NCBI RefSeq assembly: GCF_003337305.1
Contig: NZ_QPJO01000002.1
Location: 806,001 to 870,000 of the forward strand
DNA length: 64,000 nucleotides
Direction: 5' to 3'
Source: Winogradskyella arenosi
GTDB taxonomy: Bacteria > Bacteroidota > Bacteroidia > Flavobacteriales > Flavobacteriaceae
The position numbers and the translations under genes are program-made. Each line of letters begins with the position of its first letter. Within the stretch, counting starts at the first letter, position 1. The notes below the pieces were generated by a model that had not been told where the DNA came from, searched no databases, and saw nothing but the letters and a program-made list of their open reading frames with translations. This document shows positions 9,055 to 17,088 of the stretch, piece by piece.

Positions 9055-9918
9055 ATGAACAAGCCGGTTAAAATCATAGAATGTCCAAGGGATGCCATGC
9101 AAGGCATTAAAGCTTTTATTCCAACAGAAAAAAAAGTACAATACATTCAATCCTTATTGCGCGTTGGTTTTGATACCATCGATTTTGGAAGTTTTGTATC
9201 CCCAAAAGCGATTCCGCAAATGGTAGATACTGCCGAAGTATTAGCTCAATTAGACTTAAGTAAAACCAAGAGTAAGCTCTTGGCAATCATTGCTAATACT
9301 AGAGGGGCTAACGATGCCTCTGTACATAAAGCGATTGATTATTTAGGGTTTCCGTTTTCAATATCAGAAAACTTTCAGATGCGAAATACGCATAAGACTA
9401 TTGCAGAATCTGTAGTAACGCTATCTGAAATTCTTGAAATTGCCGATAAGAGTAATAAGCAAGTGGTGGTGTATATTTCTATGGGATTTGGAAATCCGTA
9501 TGGTGATCCGTGGAATGTAGATATTGTAGGGGAGTGGACCGAACGCTTATCTAAAATGGGCGTAAAGATTCTATCCTTAAGTGATACTATTGGAAGTTCA
9601 GATGCTGAAAACATCAATTATTTATTCTCAAATTTAATTCCTGAATATTCAAATATAGAATTTGGTGCTCACCTCCATACCACACCAACAACGTGGTTTG
9701 AAAAAGTGGATGCAGCTTATCTTGCCGGTTGCAGACGTTTTGATGGTGCTATTCAAGGTTTTGGCGGATGCCCTATGGCTAAAGATGAATTAACAGGAAA
9801 CATGCCCACCGAAAGAATGTTTTCTTACTTTACCCAAAAGAAAGCTCATGATCTTAATGCCATGTGTTTTGAAAGTGCTTATAATGAAGCCTCGAAAATT
9901 TTTAAGTTCTATCATTAA
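9055..9918 (+). CDS. Hydroxymethylglutaryl-CoA lyase
   Basis: A 287-residue TIM-barrel enzyme cleaving HMG-CoA to acetoacetate and acetyl-CoA, the last step of leucine breakdown. Landmarks are PRDAMQGIKAFIP at residues 12-24 (catalytic Asp and metal site), SLSDTIG, GAHLHTTP with the metal histidines, and FGGCPMAKDELTGNMPTE containing the catalytic cysteine loop. Length is normal. It stands alone between the protease-like gene and a terminator shared with the opposite strand. Confidence 0.92.
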   Translation: MNKPVKIIECPRDAMQGIKAFIPTEKKVQYIQSLLRVGFDTIDFGSFVSPKAIPQMVDTAEVLAQLDLSKTKSKLLAIIANTRGANDASVHKAIDYLGFPFSISENFQMRNTHKTIAESVVTLSEILEIADKSNKQVVVYISMGFGNPYGDPWNVDIVGEWTERLSKMGVKILSLSDTIGSSDAENINYLFSNLIPEYSNIEFGAHLHTTPTTWFEKVDAAYLAGCRRFDGAIQGFGGCPMAKDELTGNMPTERMFSYFTQKKAHDLNAMCFESAYNEASKIFKFYH

Positions 9919-9928
9919 AAAATAAAAA

Positions 9929-9949
9929 CCCTCACAAGAGTTGCGAGGG
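9929..9949 (-). terminator. Intrinsic terminator of the FG-GAP gene unit
   Basis: Hairpin CCCTC-A-CAA / TTG-C-GAGGG with one mismatch and a 3-base loop, followed on the minus strand by a T-rich run. It lies 29 bases past the stop of the minus-strand gene ending at 9978. The plus side has no T run, so it is mainly a minus-strand terminator. Confidence 0.7.
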
Positions 9950-9977
9950 CTTCGGTAATAAATAGTTGTACTATTTG

Positions 9978-11426
9978 CTATTTCAAAATGAGTTTCTTTG
10001 TAATTCGCTTATTATCAAATGTAAACTGCATTAAATAAATGCCATTTTCTAAAGACGTCAAATCTAGAGATTTTTTGTATTCATGAAACGAATTAATCAA
10101 TGCTGTTTCGTATACCTTTTGCCCTAAAGAAGAATAAATTGTCACTGCATTTTTAGATGAATTTAAGTTGTTCTCATCATAAACTAAATTAACTGTTTTG
10201 TTTACTGAAGGGTTGGGGTGTAGCAATAGTTGTGTATTATGAGTGACAACTTCAATACTTAAATTTTCATTCTGATTAGTATAGACTTTCGAAATTGCAT
10301 CGTTGTTACTGTTAAGTCCACTTAAAACAAAATCCATATCTCCATCGTTATCATAATCAGACCAATGTGCAGAACTAACGTAGGTGGCATAAATACCGGT
10401 ATTTGCGTTTGTGTCTTCTGTAAATACATTATTTATGTTATTATAAAACTTTATATGAGGAAGAGTGTTTTCGTCAGCACCAGTAATAAAAATATCTAAA
10501 TCACCATCATTGTCATAATCTACAAAATTAGTTGCGCCCCAATATAAATTAGCTAAATTAATTTCTGTATTGATGTTGAAATTTGCATTACCATCATTGT
10601 TATATAATGCAGTGAATGGCTTGTATGTTGAATCATAACCAGAGATTAAAATATCTTCATCACCATCATTATCATAATCAGCAGCGCTTAGTGCAGAAAA
10701 ATATACTTCAGCTATACCCGCATCTATTTTTTCTGTAAAAACAGCATTACCATCATTAAGATACAATTTCGTTTCTGGTATATAATTATTAGTAAAACCT
10801 GTAAGAAGTATATCTAAGTTACCGTCATTATTGGCATCAAAACTCAAAATACTTCCGTAGGAATTACCAAAGAAAGGAGTCGGAGTATCAGTAAAAGAAC
10901 CATCATTGGTTTGTAAGTATAGTTTAGCGATGTAAGTGTAATTCGCATTCATACCGGTAATAATTATATCATCTAAATTATCATTATTGAAGTCACCAAC
11001 TTTCATTTCACCTGTTGATGTTCCAGGAATGGATAAATTTTGTGAGGTAAAGGAACCATTGGTGTCGTTAACATATAATAGGGTTTCTGGTAAGTCACTG
11101 GAGTTAAATCCATTTATTATAAAATCGGTAAAACCATTATTATTAAAATCTAAAATTTCAATATTTGAATTGGAAAAAGCTTCCATGTCAAAACTCATTA
11201 GCCCAATATTTTCAGGTTGATATGAATACATAGCCGATGTGCTATTGTAATAATCATCATATCCGGATATGATTAGTTCTTCGCTAGAATTATTATCTAT
11301 ATTTATCCATTGCGATTCTCCATACACAATACCATTTAATTCAATTTCAAAGTTTTCTATAAATTGTTGAGCATGAGAATATTGAATGATAGTAAAGAAC
11401 AGTAAGATTAATTTATATGGTTTCAT
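9978..11426 (-). CDS. Secreted FG-GAP/VCBS repeat protein with type IX secretion sorting domain
   Basis: A 482-residue protein with a signal peptide ending at YSHAQ (about residue 20). Seven repeats follow, each ending in an Asp-rich loop and a hydrophobic strand (for example DYDNDGDEDILISG, DYDNDGDLDIFITG, DYDNDGDMDFVLSG), as in calcium-binding seven-bladed FG-GAP beta-propellers. The last 80 residues (HPNPSVNKTVNLVYD to KKLILK) form a type A C-terminal domain recognised by the type IX secretion system, so the protein should be exported across the outer membrane and attached to the surface. The sorting domain and upstream region closely resemble those of the neighbouring HmuY-like gene. A palindromic box 12 bases before the start codon suggests iron control. 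Confidence 0.85.
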   Translation of the reverse strand: MKPYKLILLFFTIIQYSHAQQFIENFEIELNGIVYGESQWINIDNNSSEELIISGYDDYYNSTSAMYSYQPENIGLMSFDMEAFSNSNIEILDFNNNGFTDFIINGFNSSDLPETLLYVNDTNGSFTSQNLSIPGTSTGEMKVGDFNNDNLDDIIITGMNANYTYIAKLYLQTNDGSFTDTPTPFFGNSYGSILSFDANNDGNLDILLTGFTNNYIPETKLYLNDGNAVFTEKIDAGIAEVYFSALSAADYDNDGDEDILISGYDSTYKPFTALYNNDGNANFNINTEINLANLYWGATNFVDYDNDGDLDIFITGADENTLPHIKFYNNINNVFTEDTNANTGIYATYVSSAHWSDYDNDGDMDFVLSGLNSNNDAISKVYTNQNENLSIEVVTHNTQLLLHPNPSVNKTVNLVYDENNLNSSKNAVTIYSSLGQKVYETALINSFHEYKKSLDLTSLENGIYLMQFTFDNKRITKKLILK

Positions 11427-11437
11427 TATTGTTTTAT

Positions 11438-11452
11438 TTAGAATGATTCTAA
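11438..11452 (-). promoter_or_regulatory. Candidate iron-responsive operator, site A
   Basis: TTAGAAT-G-ATTCTAA is a perfect 7-1-7 palindrome of the kind bound by Fur-type repressors, flanked by TTAT. It sits 12 bases upstream of the FG-GAP start codon, exactly the same spacing as site B. Binding by Fur is inferred from form and context. Confidence 0.6.
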
Positions 11453-11483
11453 GGTTTGGTTTTTTATGATGAGATTATAGAAA

Positions 11484-12737
11484 TTACTTTAAAATTAGTT
11501 TTTTAGTTACAGTGTTATTACTAGAAGTAAATTGTAAAACATAAATACCACTAGTTAATGAAGATAAATCAAGGGATTTATTATAAAATCCTGAGTTAGA
11601 ATTTAAGTTCGTTTGATATACTTTTTGACCTGTAGTTGAGAAAATAGCGACTTCGTTGTTATTTGAAGCTAATGTATTTACATCATAAACTAAATTTACT
11701 TTTTTGTCTGTTGTAGGATTAGGATATATTCCGAAAGCAACAGAACTATTAACATCTTCGATGCTTAAAGCATTGGTTACATCTTCAACAGCGAAAGAAA
11801 GATTTCCTGTACTGCTTCCTTCAAAAGCTGTAAAATACAATCTGTAAATAGTATCGTCTGCATATTTTATGTAATAAGCCTGGTTAGAGCTTACATCATA
11901 AGCCCAAGCATCATTTAATGTTTTCCAATCGTAACCGATGGTATTGATGTCTTCAGAATAAGTTAATGTCGGGTTTGCTTGCATACCACTTTGTTCATCG
12001 TTTTGTGCCACAGTAACTTCATCACTATGTAAAACACCTGTTACGGGATAGAAAAAACTTCCGTCACCAAAATAATCGGTTGCATATTTAGTGAATACAA
12101 AATCCCAATCTGAAATTGCAGGTTCAGCCACAACTTCTTCATTATTTTGTAAAGAATAATAATTGAATTTGTTATTTGGATTGTTTGTATTTGAGAGTGT
12201 TACCGTTTGGTCTTCGCTCCAAGTTGACGTTTCGGCATTCCAAGTGGCATACTTAAAGGTATAGCCTGCAGCATAACTTTCATTAATGAATTTTCTGTAG
12301 GTACCATCGGCATATTTTAAAACAAATACAATACTGCCTTCTACACCATGGGTAATAGGATTATATTCTCCAAATCCATAGGTTGCTGAGCCTTGCTCAA
12401 AAGCACCGTTACTCCATGACGTTTCACTGTTATAAAGGGCAGTCCAATTTGCTTCGTTAGCGACATCAATAGTGTTATAACTTGCCGCCGTATTAACGGC
12501 TTCAAAGACTTCAATACCAATACCACTGTTTACGCGCATTCCAAAATTGTAAGCACTTGTTCTTAAAAATGCGATATCCCAAGAGTTTGCTGTGAATGCG
12601 CTTGCTGTTGCGGTACTTAATTTATAATACACCTGATCTGTGTAACTCGGTTGCATAGATAGGTTAACGATGGTTTCTTGTGCAAATGCTGTAGCACTAA
12701 GACATAGCACGGTTAAAAATTGTAAAATTGTTTTCAT
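11484..12737 (-). CDS. HmuY family protein with type IX secretion sorting domain
   Basis: A 417-residue protein with a signal peptide ending at TAFAQ (about residue 19). Residues about 20-330 are HmuY-like, with repeated 'SWDIAFLRTSAYN' and 'SDWDFVFTKYATDYFGDG' segments and 'YYIKYADDTIYRLYF', the pattern of the heme-capturing HmuY fold. The last 80 residues are a type A sorting domain (YPNPTTDKKVNLVYD to KKLILK), so the protein is predicted to be passed over the outer membrane and displayed on the surface. In Porphyromonas HmuY is a lipoprotein that hands heme to the TonB receptor HmuR; here the neighbouring receptor and lipoprotein HmuY fit the same scheme. Heme binding itself is not shown by the sequence. 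Confidence 0.82.
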   Translation of the reverse strand: MKTILQFLTVLCLSATAFAQETIVNLSMQPSYTDQVYYKLSTATASAFTANSWDIAFLRTSAYNFGMRVNSGIGIEVFEAVNTAASYNTIDVANEANWTALYNSETSWSNGAFEQGSATYGFGEYNPITHGVEGSIVFVLKYADGTYRKFINESYAAGYTFKYATWNAETSTWSEDQTVTLSNTNNPNNKFNYYSLQNNEEVVAEPAISDWDFVFTKYATDYFGDGSFFYPVTGVLHSDEVTVAQNDEQSGMQANPTLTYSEDINTIGYDWKTLNDAWAYDVSSNQAYYIKYADDTIYRLYFTAFEGSSTGNLSFAVEDVTNALSIEDVNSSVAFGIYPNPTTDKKVNLVYDVNTLASNNNEVAIFSTTGQKVYQTNLNSNSGFYNKSLDLSSLTSGIYVLQFTSSNNTVTKKLILK

Positions 12738-12748
12738 AAGTTTCTTAT

Positions 12749-12763
12749 TTATAATGATTCTAA
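12749..12763 (-). promoter_or_regulatory. Candidate iron-responsive operator, site B
   Basis: TTATAAT-G-ATTCTAA differs by one base from the perfect palindrome of site A. It lies 12 bases before the start codon of the HmuY/sorting-domain gene. The 27 bases around it match the site A region with only two differences. Confidence 0.58.
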
Positions 12764-12826
12764 GGTTTGAAATGAGTTGTAAAAAAAGAGCAGCGAACTA
12801 CTCTTTCTTTATAGTTGTGAATACGT

Positions 12827-13909
12827 TTACTGTAATAAGCTGTACACAAATTTTGGATGACCACGTTCGCCATCATCACTATACATTGCTAAAAATTGCA
12901 TTTTATAATAGTTGCCATCGCTATCTTTAACGATATAGAAAACGTTGTCTATTAAGGCAGGTGAGCTACTTGGACCTCCACCAACTCTCCAAGAACTACC
13001 AATGTTGCGTTGGTCAGTATCAAAAGCTATGGATAGGGCATCGGTTAATGTAAAATCGTCATAAGTGTAAGCCTCCGTTTCGGTATCAATTTTATAAGAA
13101 ACAGCACCGCCTTTAGTATTTGTCACCACAAAATCTGAATAGCCATAAGAGCCATAACCTTCAATTTCATTCGTAAAAACGGTGAAGTTTAAGTCCCAAT
13201 TGGTTTTTATCGGTTCTACGCTAATTTCAGATTCGGTATTAAAACTAAAGAAGGTAAAATTGTAAGCGCTGTCTTTTGAAATTGTAATGTCTTGATGTGT
13301 ACTGGCATCTAAGTCTGCATACTGAAGCACATAGTTATCTCCATCTCGTAGAACTCTAATTTTTTTCCAGCCTCTTGCATCACCTGCCACAGCGACGCTT
13401 CCGGTAGGAGCAGCCTCGGTACCGACTTCATAGCCTAAATTCACTAAATACACAGGGTTTTCATCAGCCACAGATGAAACTGTTTCAATAGCCGTTTCTG
13501 TAATTTGACCGTAAGGCGCATCAATAAATTCCATATTATCAGCATCAAATGTCCCAACTGCAACAAGGGGTTGTAATTCTTGGACTTCTGCAGTTGAAGA
13601 ATTTACCGCATCAATATCTGTAGTCGATAATGCTGAAGTGGCCATATAAATAGAGCCGTTGATGCCCACTTTAAATTCATCGCCAGAATAAAAACCTAAA
13701 TCCCAAGAATCGCGTTGTACAGCAATTGAGGTATCTGTGCTTAAGTCTATATACACTTGGTTTTCTTCATTAGATCCGCCAACTTCTGGCGTTACTGTTG
13801 CACCTTCTATAACAACAGAAATTGGTCCTGAAATTGTATCATCGCTACTACAGCTATTCAATGCCATAATACCAAAGCATAAGGCAACTTTTAAATATTT
13901 GTTTATCAT
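12827..13909 (-). CDS. HmuY family lipoprotein
   Basis: A 360-residue lipoprotein with lipobox LNSC, Cys20, followed by SSDD. That acidic run after the cysteine resembles the signal that moves Bacteroidota lipoproteins to the cell surface. The body is HmuY-like: DLSTDTSIAVQRDSWDLGFYSGDEFKVGINGS and KTNWDLNFTVFTNEIEGYG are the repeated HmuY strands. Its stop lies 89 bases before the start of the second HmuY gene, and its start lies 13 bases after the receptor's stop, so it is co-transcribed with the receptor. The likely role is a surface hemophore that delivers heme to the receptor (family knowledge plus context). Confidence 0.84.
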   Translation of the reverse strand: MINKYLKVALCFGIMALNSCSSDDTISGPISVVIEGATVTPEVGGSNEENQVYIDLSTDTSIAVQRDSWDLGFYSGDEFKVGINGSIYMATSALSTTDIDAVNSSTAEVQELQPLVAVGTFDADNMEFIDAPYGQITETAIETVSSVADENPVYLVNLGYEVGTEAAPTGSVAVAGDARGWKKIRVLRDGDNYVLQYADLDASTHQDITISKDSAYNFTFFSFNTESEISVEPIKTNWDLNFTVFTNEIEGYGSYGYSDFVVTNTKGGAVSYKIDTETEAYTYDDFTLTDALSIAFDTDQRNIGSSWRVGGGPSSSPALIDNVFYIVKDSDGNYYKMQFLAMYSDDGERGHPKFVYSLLQ

Positions 13910-13922
13910 AATTATTAAGGGT

Positions 13923-16061
13923 TTAAAAATTTAAATTATATAAGAGTTTAAGATAAAATGAACGTCCGTAGCCTAGTAAAAGGGAGTTATTACTAGTGCT
14001 ATGTGTCCCTCCTGTGGTGCTGCTGCTAACATTAACATTGGTCACATCAAAAAGGTTACGAGCACCAAGGGTGGCCTCTATTTTACGGTCTAAAAACGAT
14101 TTTTTTACGGACGCATCTACCCAACTGTAAGCCTCAGTTTTGGCTAATGAAAAGGTTGAATTTCCTACGGAATCTGTTCCTGTAGCGTAATATTGCTCTT
14201 GGTCGCCATTGTATTTTAAAAGGAGGGTAAAGGCCGTCTCTATGGGTTTAACAAAGTAGGACGCGCTAGTATTTAATTGAAGGTTGTAAAGAAACTTGTC
14301 ATTACTATTAGCTTCACTATTATTTATTCTGGAAATCCCTTGAACAGTAGCACCTAAATTGAATGAAAGATCTTCCATTTTTAAGGTGTTTTCTAAGGTG
14401 AAACCAATCAGTTTATACGTGTCAATATTGATATATTGGTATTGTAAAGGGGTTGCATTTACAACTGCCAGATCTATTTTGTCTGAAACATCTAAATAGC
14501 TTATTTTTAAATTGTTGATGAGTGATAGGTTGTTAATCCAGCTTCGTTTTTTTAAATTTAAAAAGGCAGAGTAACCATTTTCGGGTTTTAGATCTTCATT
14601 ACCTTGTACATCATGATTAGAGTCTACAAAATAATAATAGAGTTCTTCAAAATTAGGAACGCGGTATGATGTGCCGAGGTTTCCACGCAGCTCAAAACCG
14701 TTCGCCATTAAATAACGCGCGCTTAATGAGCCTAAAAATTTAGAATGGAAAAGCGTATTGTATTCATAACGAATACCAGGACGTAAAGACATTTTTTGAG
14801 ATAACTTAAATTCAGAAGTCCCAAAGACCGCAACATTGGTCTGCGTATTGGTTTTGTCTTGTTGGGTGATGCTGCCCGAAGCTTGCGTATCAAACCCTTC
14901 CATATAACGCGCTTCATAACCCAATTGAAAGTTAGAAGCGTCACGTTTAAATATATTATTGAGGGTTCCCTTAGAAAATAAGACCTTACTCGATTGGTAA
15001 GTTTCATCGGATTCATTACTGCGTTCTCGACTTAAAATATAATAGTTAAATTCGTTTAAATCGCGCTGTTGTTGTTGGTAAGAGAGCGCTACATTATAAT
15101 TTGCACCAGAGTTTAGCTGACCGTATATATTTAAGTTATTTACAAACCTATTAGTGGTGTATATTTTATCGGTAGCAGAGGGATTACTCGTTTGGTTTTC
15201 GGTCTCTATATTCGCTCTTACAGAAGCATCGTAAAAATTAATACGCTCATTAAAATATTCAAATTTATAAACCAGTCTAAAATTGTTGCCTTTATAGTTG
15301 AGTAGGGCATTGCTAGTTAATTGTTCTTTAGGTAACCATTCATAACCTCTAAGTCCATCGTTTTGATAATAATTTTCGCCTTGCTTTTGGTTTAAGAAAC
15401 CTGCAAAATCGTTACGATTGACGCCTATTTTCGCCATCCATTTTTCATTTATATTATGCGCAACATTTATAGATTGTATATGTCGGCCTTGGTCAAACCA
15501 AGTATATTCATCGCTAACGGTTTCTTCTTGTATATAGGCTTGTATACGCCAATCATGGTCAATAGATGTTTTAGTGATAATATTAATGACGCCAGAAACG
15601 GCATTAGCGCCATATTCTACACCCATAGCACCTTCAACAATTTCGATACGTTCTATATTATCGAGATTAATTTGAGTTAAATCTATATTATTACCAACCC
15701 CATTATCACTAACCATAGGGATGTTGTCAATAAGAATATTGAAATATTCGGAGTCCAAACCAAAAAATGAAATGGTAGATCGTCCGGTTTGAGCGTTAGG
15801 GATAATATTAAGATTGAGGTTGAAATTTAATACATCAGCCAAATTGTTTGCGGCAACTTGCTCAATTTGTTTACGGTTGATAACAATGACGTTATGTACC
15901 GATTTTTTTATAGACGTCGGATTTATTTGTCCTGTTACAATAACTTCATCTAGGGACGAATTACGTATGCTATCTGTAGGAAAGCCCTTCTCTTGAGCAA
16001 AAGACCATGAAAAGAAAATAATTGAAAAATAAATAGATATTTTATTTTTATTTAGACTCAT
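13923..16061 (-). CDS. TonB-dependent outer-membrane receptor, probable heme receptor (HmuR-like)
   Basis: A 712-residue protein with a signal peptide (to about residue 22, FAQ), a TonB plug domain (EVIVTGQ to NAVSGVINIITK, about 35-165) and a 22-strand beta-barrel ending in a terminal aromatic residue (LLYNLNF). Near the barrel extracellular side it carries YRVPNFEELYYYF followed by NHDVQGNEDLKPE, a degenerate version of the FRAP and NPNL motifs with an intervening histidine typical of heme receptors. The HmuY-type lipoprotein gene follows at 13 bases. A -7 element (16079-16086) and a candidate iron box (site C) precede it in the divergent region shared with the DUF6607 operon. Confidence 0.88.
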   Translation of the reverse strand: MSLNKNKISIYFSIIFFSWSFAQEKGFPTDSIRNSSLDEVIVTGQINPTSIKKSVHNVIVINRKQIEQVAANNLADVLNFNLNLNIIPNAQTGRSTISFFGLDSEYFNILIDNIPMVSDNGVGNNIDLTQINLDNIERIEIVEGAMGVEYGANAVSGVINIITKTSIDHDWRIQAYIQEETVSDEYTWFDQGRHIQSINVAHNINEKWMAKIGVNRNDFAGFLNQKQGENYYQNDGLRGYEWLPKEQLTSNALLNYKGNNFRLVYKFEYFNERINFYDASVRANIETENQTSNPSATDKIYTTNRFVNNLNIYGQLNSGANYNVALSYQQQQRDLNEFNYYILSRERSNESDETYQSSKVLFSKGTLNNIFKRDASNFQLGYEARYMEGFDTQASGSITQQDKTNTQTNVAVFGTSEFKLSQKMSLRPGIRYEYNTLFHSKFLGSLSARYLMANGFELRGNLGTSYRVPNFEELYYYFVDSNHDVQGNEDLKPENGYSAFLNLKKRSWINNLSLINNLKISYLDVSDKIDLAVVNATPLQYQYINIDTYKLIGFTLENTLKMEDLSFNLGATVQGISRINNSEANSNDKFLYNLQLNTSASYFVKPIETAFTLLLKYNGDQEQYYATGTDSVGNSTFSLAKTEAYSWVDASVKKSFLDRKIEATLGARNLFDVTNVNVSSSTTGGTHSTSNNSLLLGYGRSFYLKLLYNLNF

Positions 16062-16078
16062 TCTTGATAAATTTGTCG

Positions 16079-16086
16079 CAAATATA
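16079..16086 (-). promoter_or_regulatory. -7 promoter element of the TonB receptor operon
   Basis: TATATTTG on the minus strand matches TAnnTTTG exactly, 17 bases before the ATG at 16061. Site C lies immediately upstream, where the -33 region would be, so a bound repressor would block polymerase. Confidence 0.55.
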
Positions 16087-16090
16087 GAAT

Positions 16091-16114
16091 CTTATTTTAA
16101 TTCATTCTAAATAA
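16091..16114 (-). promoter_or_regulatory. Candidate iron-responsive operator, site C (divergent region)
   Basis: On the minus strand the first half reads TTATTTAGAATGA, identical to site A; the second half is degenerate (ATTAAAATAAG). It lies between the divergent TonB receptor and DUF6607 genes and could control both. Confidence 0.5.
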
Positions 16115-16159
16115 GAATAGTTTTTTTAATTTTTTTTAAAACCTAATAACTCAAAATAA

Positions 16160-17065
16160 ATGATGAAGAGATTTATCCCAGTATTATCCTTAGTGGTCGC
16201 CCTAAACTTCGGTGCTCAGGCCCAACAAAAGAAAACCCAAGATCAAGAGGCCATAAAAGAAATGTGTGGTTGTTTTGAAGTGACTTTTAATTTTACGGAG
16301 ACCTTCAACTATAGTCAAGATTCGCTTTATAGACCTTCAGAGACTAAAATTGCAAAAGGTTTAGAATATGCGGTAGCTATAGAAGATGAAGCTAATAAAA
16401 TATCAATTCAGCATTTATTACAAGTAGGGCGACCAGACCAACCTATGATTGTAAAACATTGGAGACAAGATTGGTTATTTCAAAATCAAGATTTTTACAT
16501 GTACAATGGTGATAATAATTGGACCTATGAGAAAAAATCTAAAGATGAGGTAAAAGGGCAGTGGACACAAAAAGTGTTTCAAGTAGATGATAGTCCACGT
16601 TATGAAGGTTCTGGAACTTGGGTATTTGTCGATGGAAAAAAATATTGGGAAAATACAACCACAGCACCATTACCAAGACGTGAATATACAAAACGTAGCG
16701 ATTATAACATCACCTTAAGAGGGAATCGTCATGAAATTACTAATTTTGGCTGGGTGCATGACCAAGACAATGAAAAAGTAGTCCGAAAAGCTGGCGCAGA
16801 GGATATTATTATCGCTAAAGAGAAAGGGTTTAATACCTATAAACGTGTAGATGAGAGCCGATGCCAAGCGTCTAAAGACTGGTGGAAAGACCAACAGAAC
16901 AAATGGAAATTGGTGCGTGCTAAGTGGAATAAAGTGTACCAAAAACAACAAGATTTAACCTTAGAAGAGAAAGTAGATCATAAAGTGCTTTTTAAGTATC
17001 TATTAGATGAAGAAATGACTTCAGAAAAAGAAATAAATAGTATCATTGACGCTTTTGTAAAATAA
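16160..17065 (+). CDS. DUF6607 family protein
   Basis: A 301-residue secreted or periplasmic protein with a signal peptide ending at GAQAQ (about residue 22). The region after it (MCGCFEVTFNFTETFNYS) and the strongly aromatic segments HWRQDWLFQNQDFYMYNGDNNWTY and GSGTWVFVDGKKYWEN match the DUF6607 family, which has no assigned biochemistry. The C-terminal third is basic and Trp-rich (ASKDWWKDQQNKWKLVRAKWNK). It heads a plus-strand unit with ankyrin, DUF2271 and PepSY-reductase genes, and it is divergent from a heme-type receptor, so a role in heme or iron handling is inferred from context. ATG codons at 16160 and 16163 are both possible. Confidence 0.78.
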   Translation: MMKRFIPVLSLVVALNFGAQAQQKKTQDQEAIKEMCGCFEVTFNFTETFNYSQDSLYRPSETKIAKGLEYAVAIEDEANKISIQHLLQVGRPDQPMIVKHWRQDWLFQNQDFYMYNGDNNWTYEKKSKDEVKGQWTQKVFQVDDSPRYEGSGTWVFVDGKKYWENTTTAPLPRREYTKRSDYNITLRGNRHEITNFGWVHDQDNEKVVRKAGAEDIIIAKEKGFNTYKRVDESRCQASKDWWKDQQNKWKLVRAKWNKVYQKQQDLTLEEKVDHKVLFKYLLDEEMTSEKEINSIIDAFVK

Positions 17066-17088
17066 GACGAAAATAAACCCTTATAAAT

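Noticed and set aside
14732..15016. Frame inside the TonB receptor gene on the same strand in another phase
   Set aside because: The receptor frame is intact and continuous there; the second frame has no recognisable domain.
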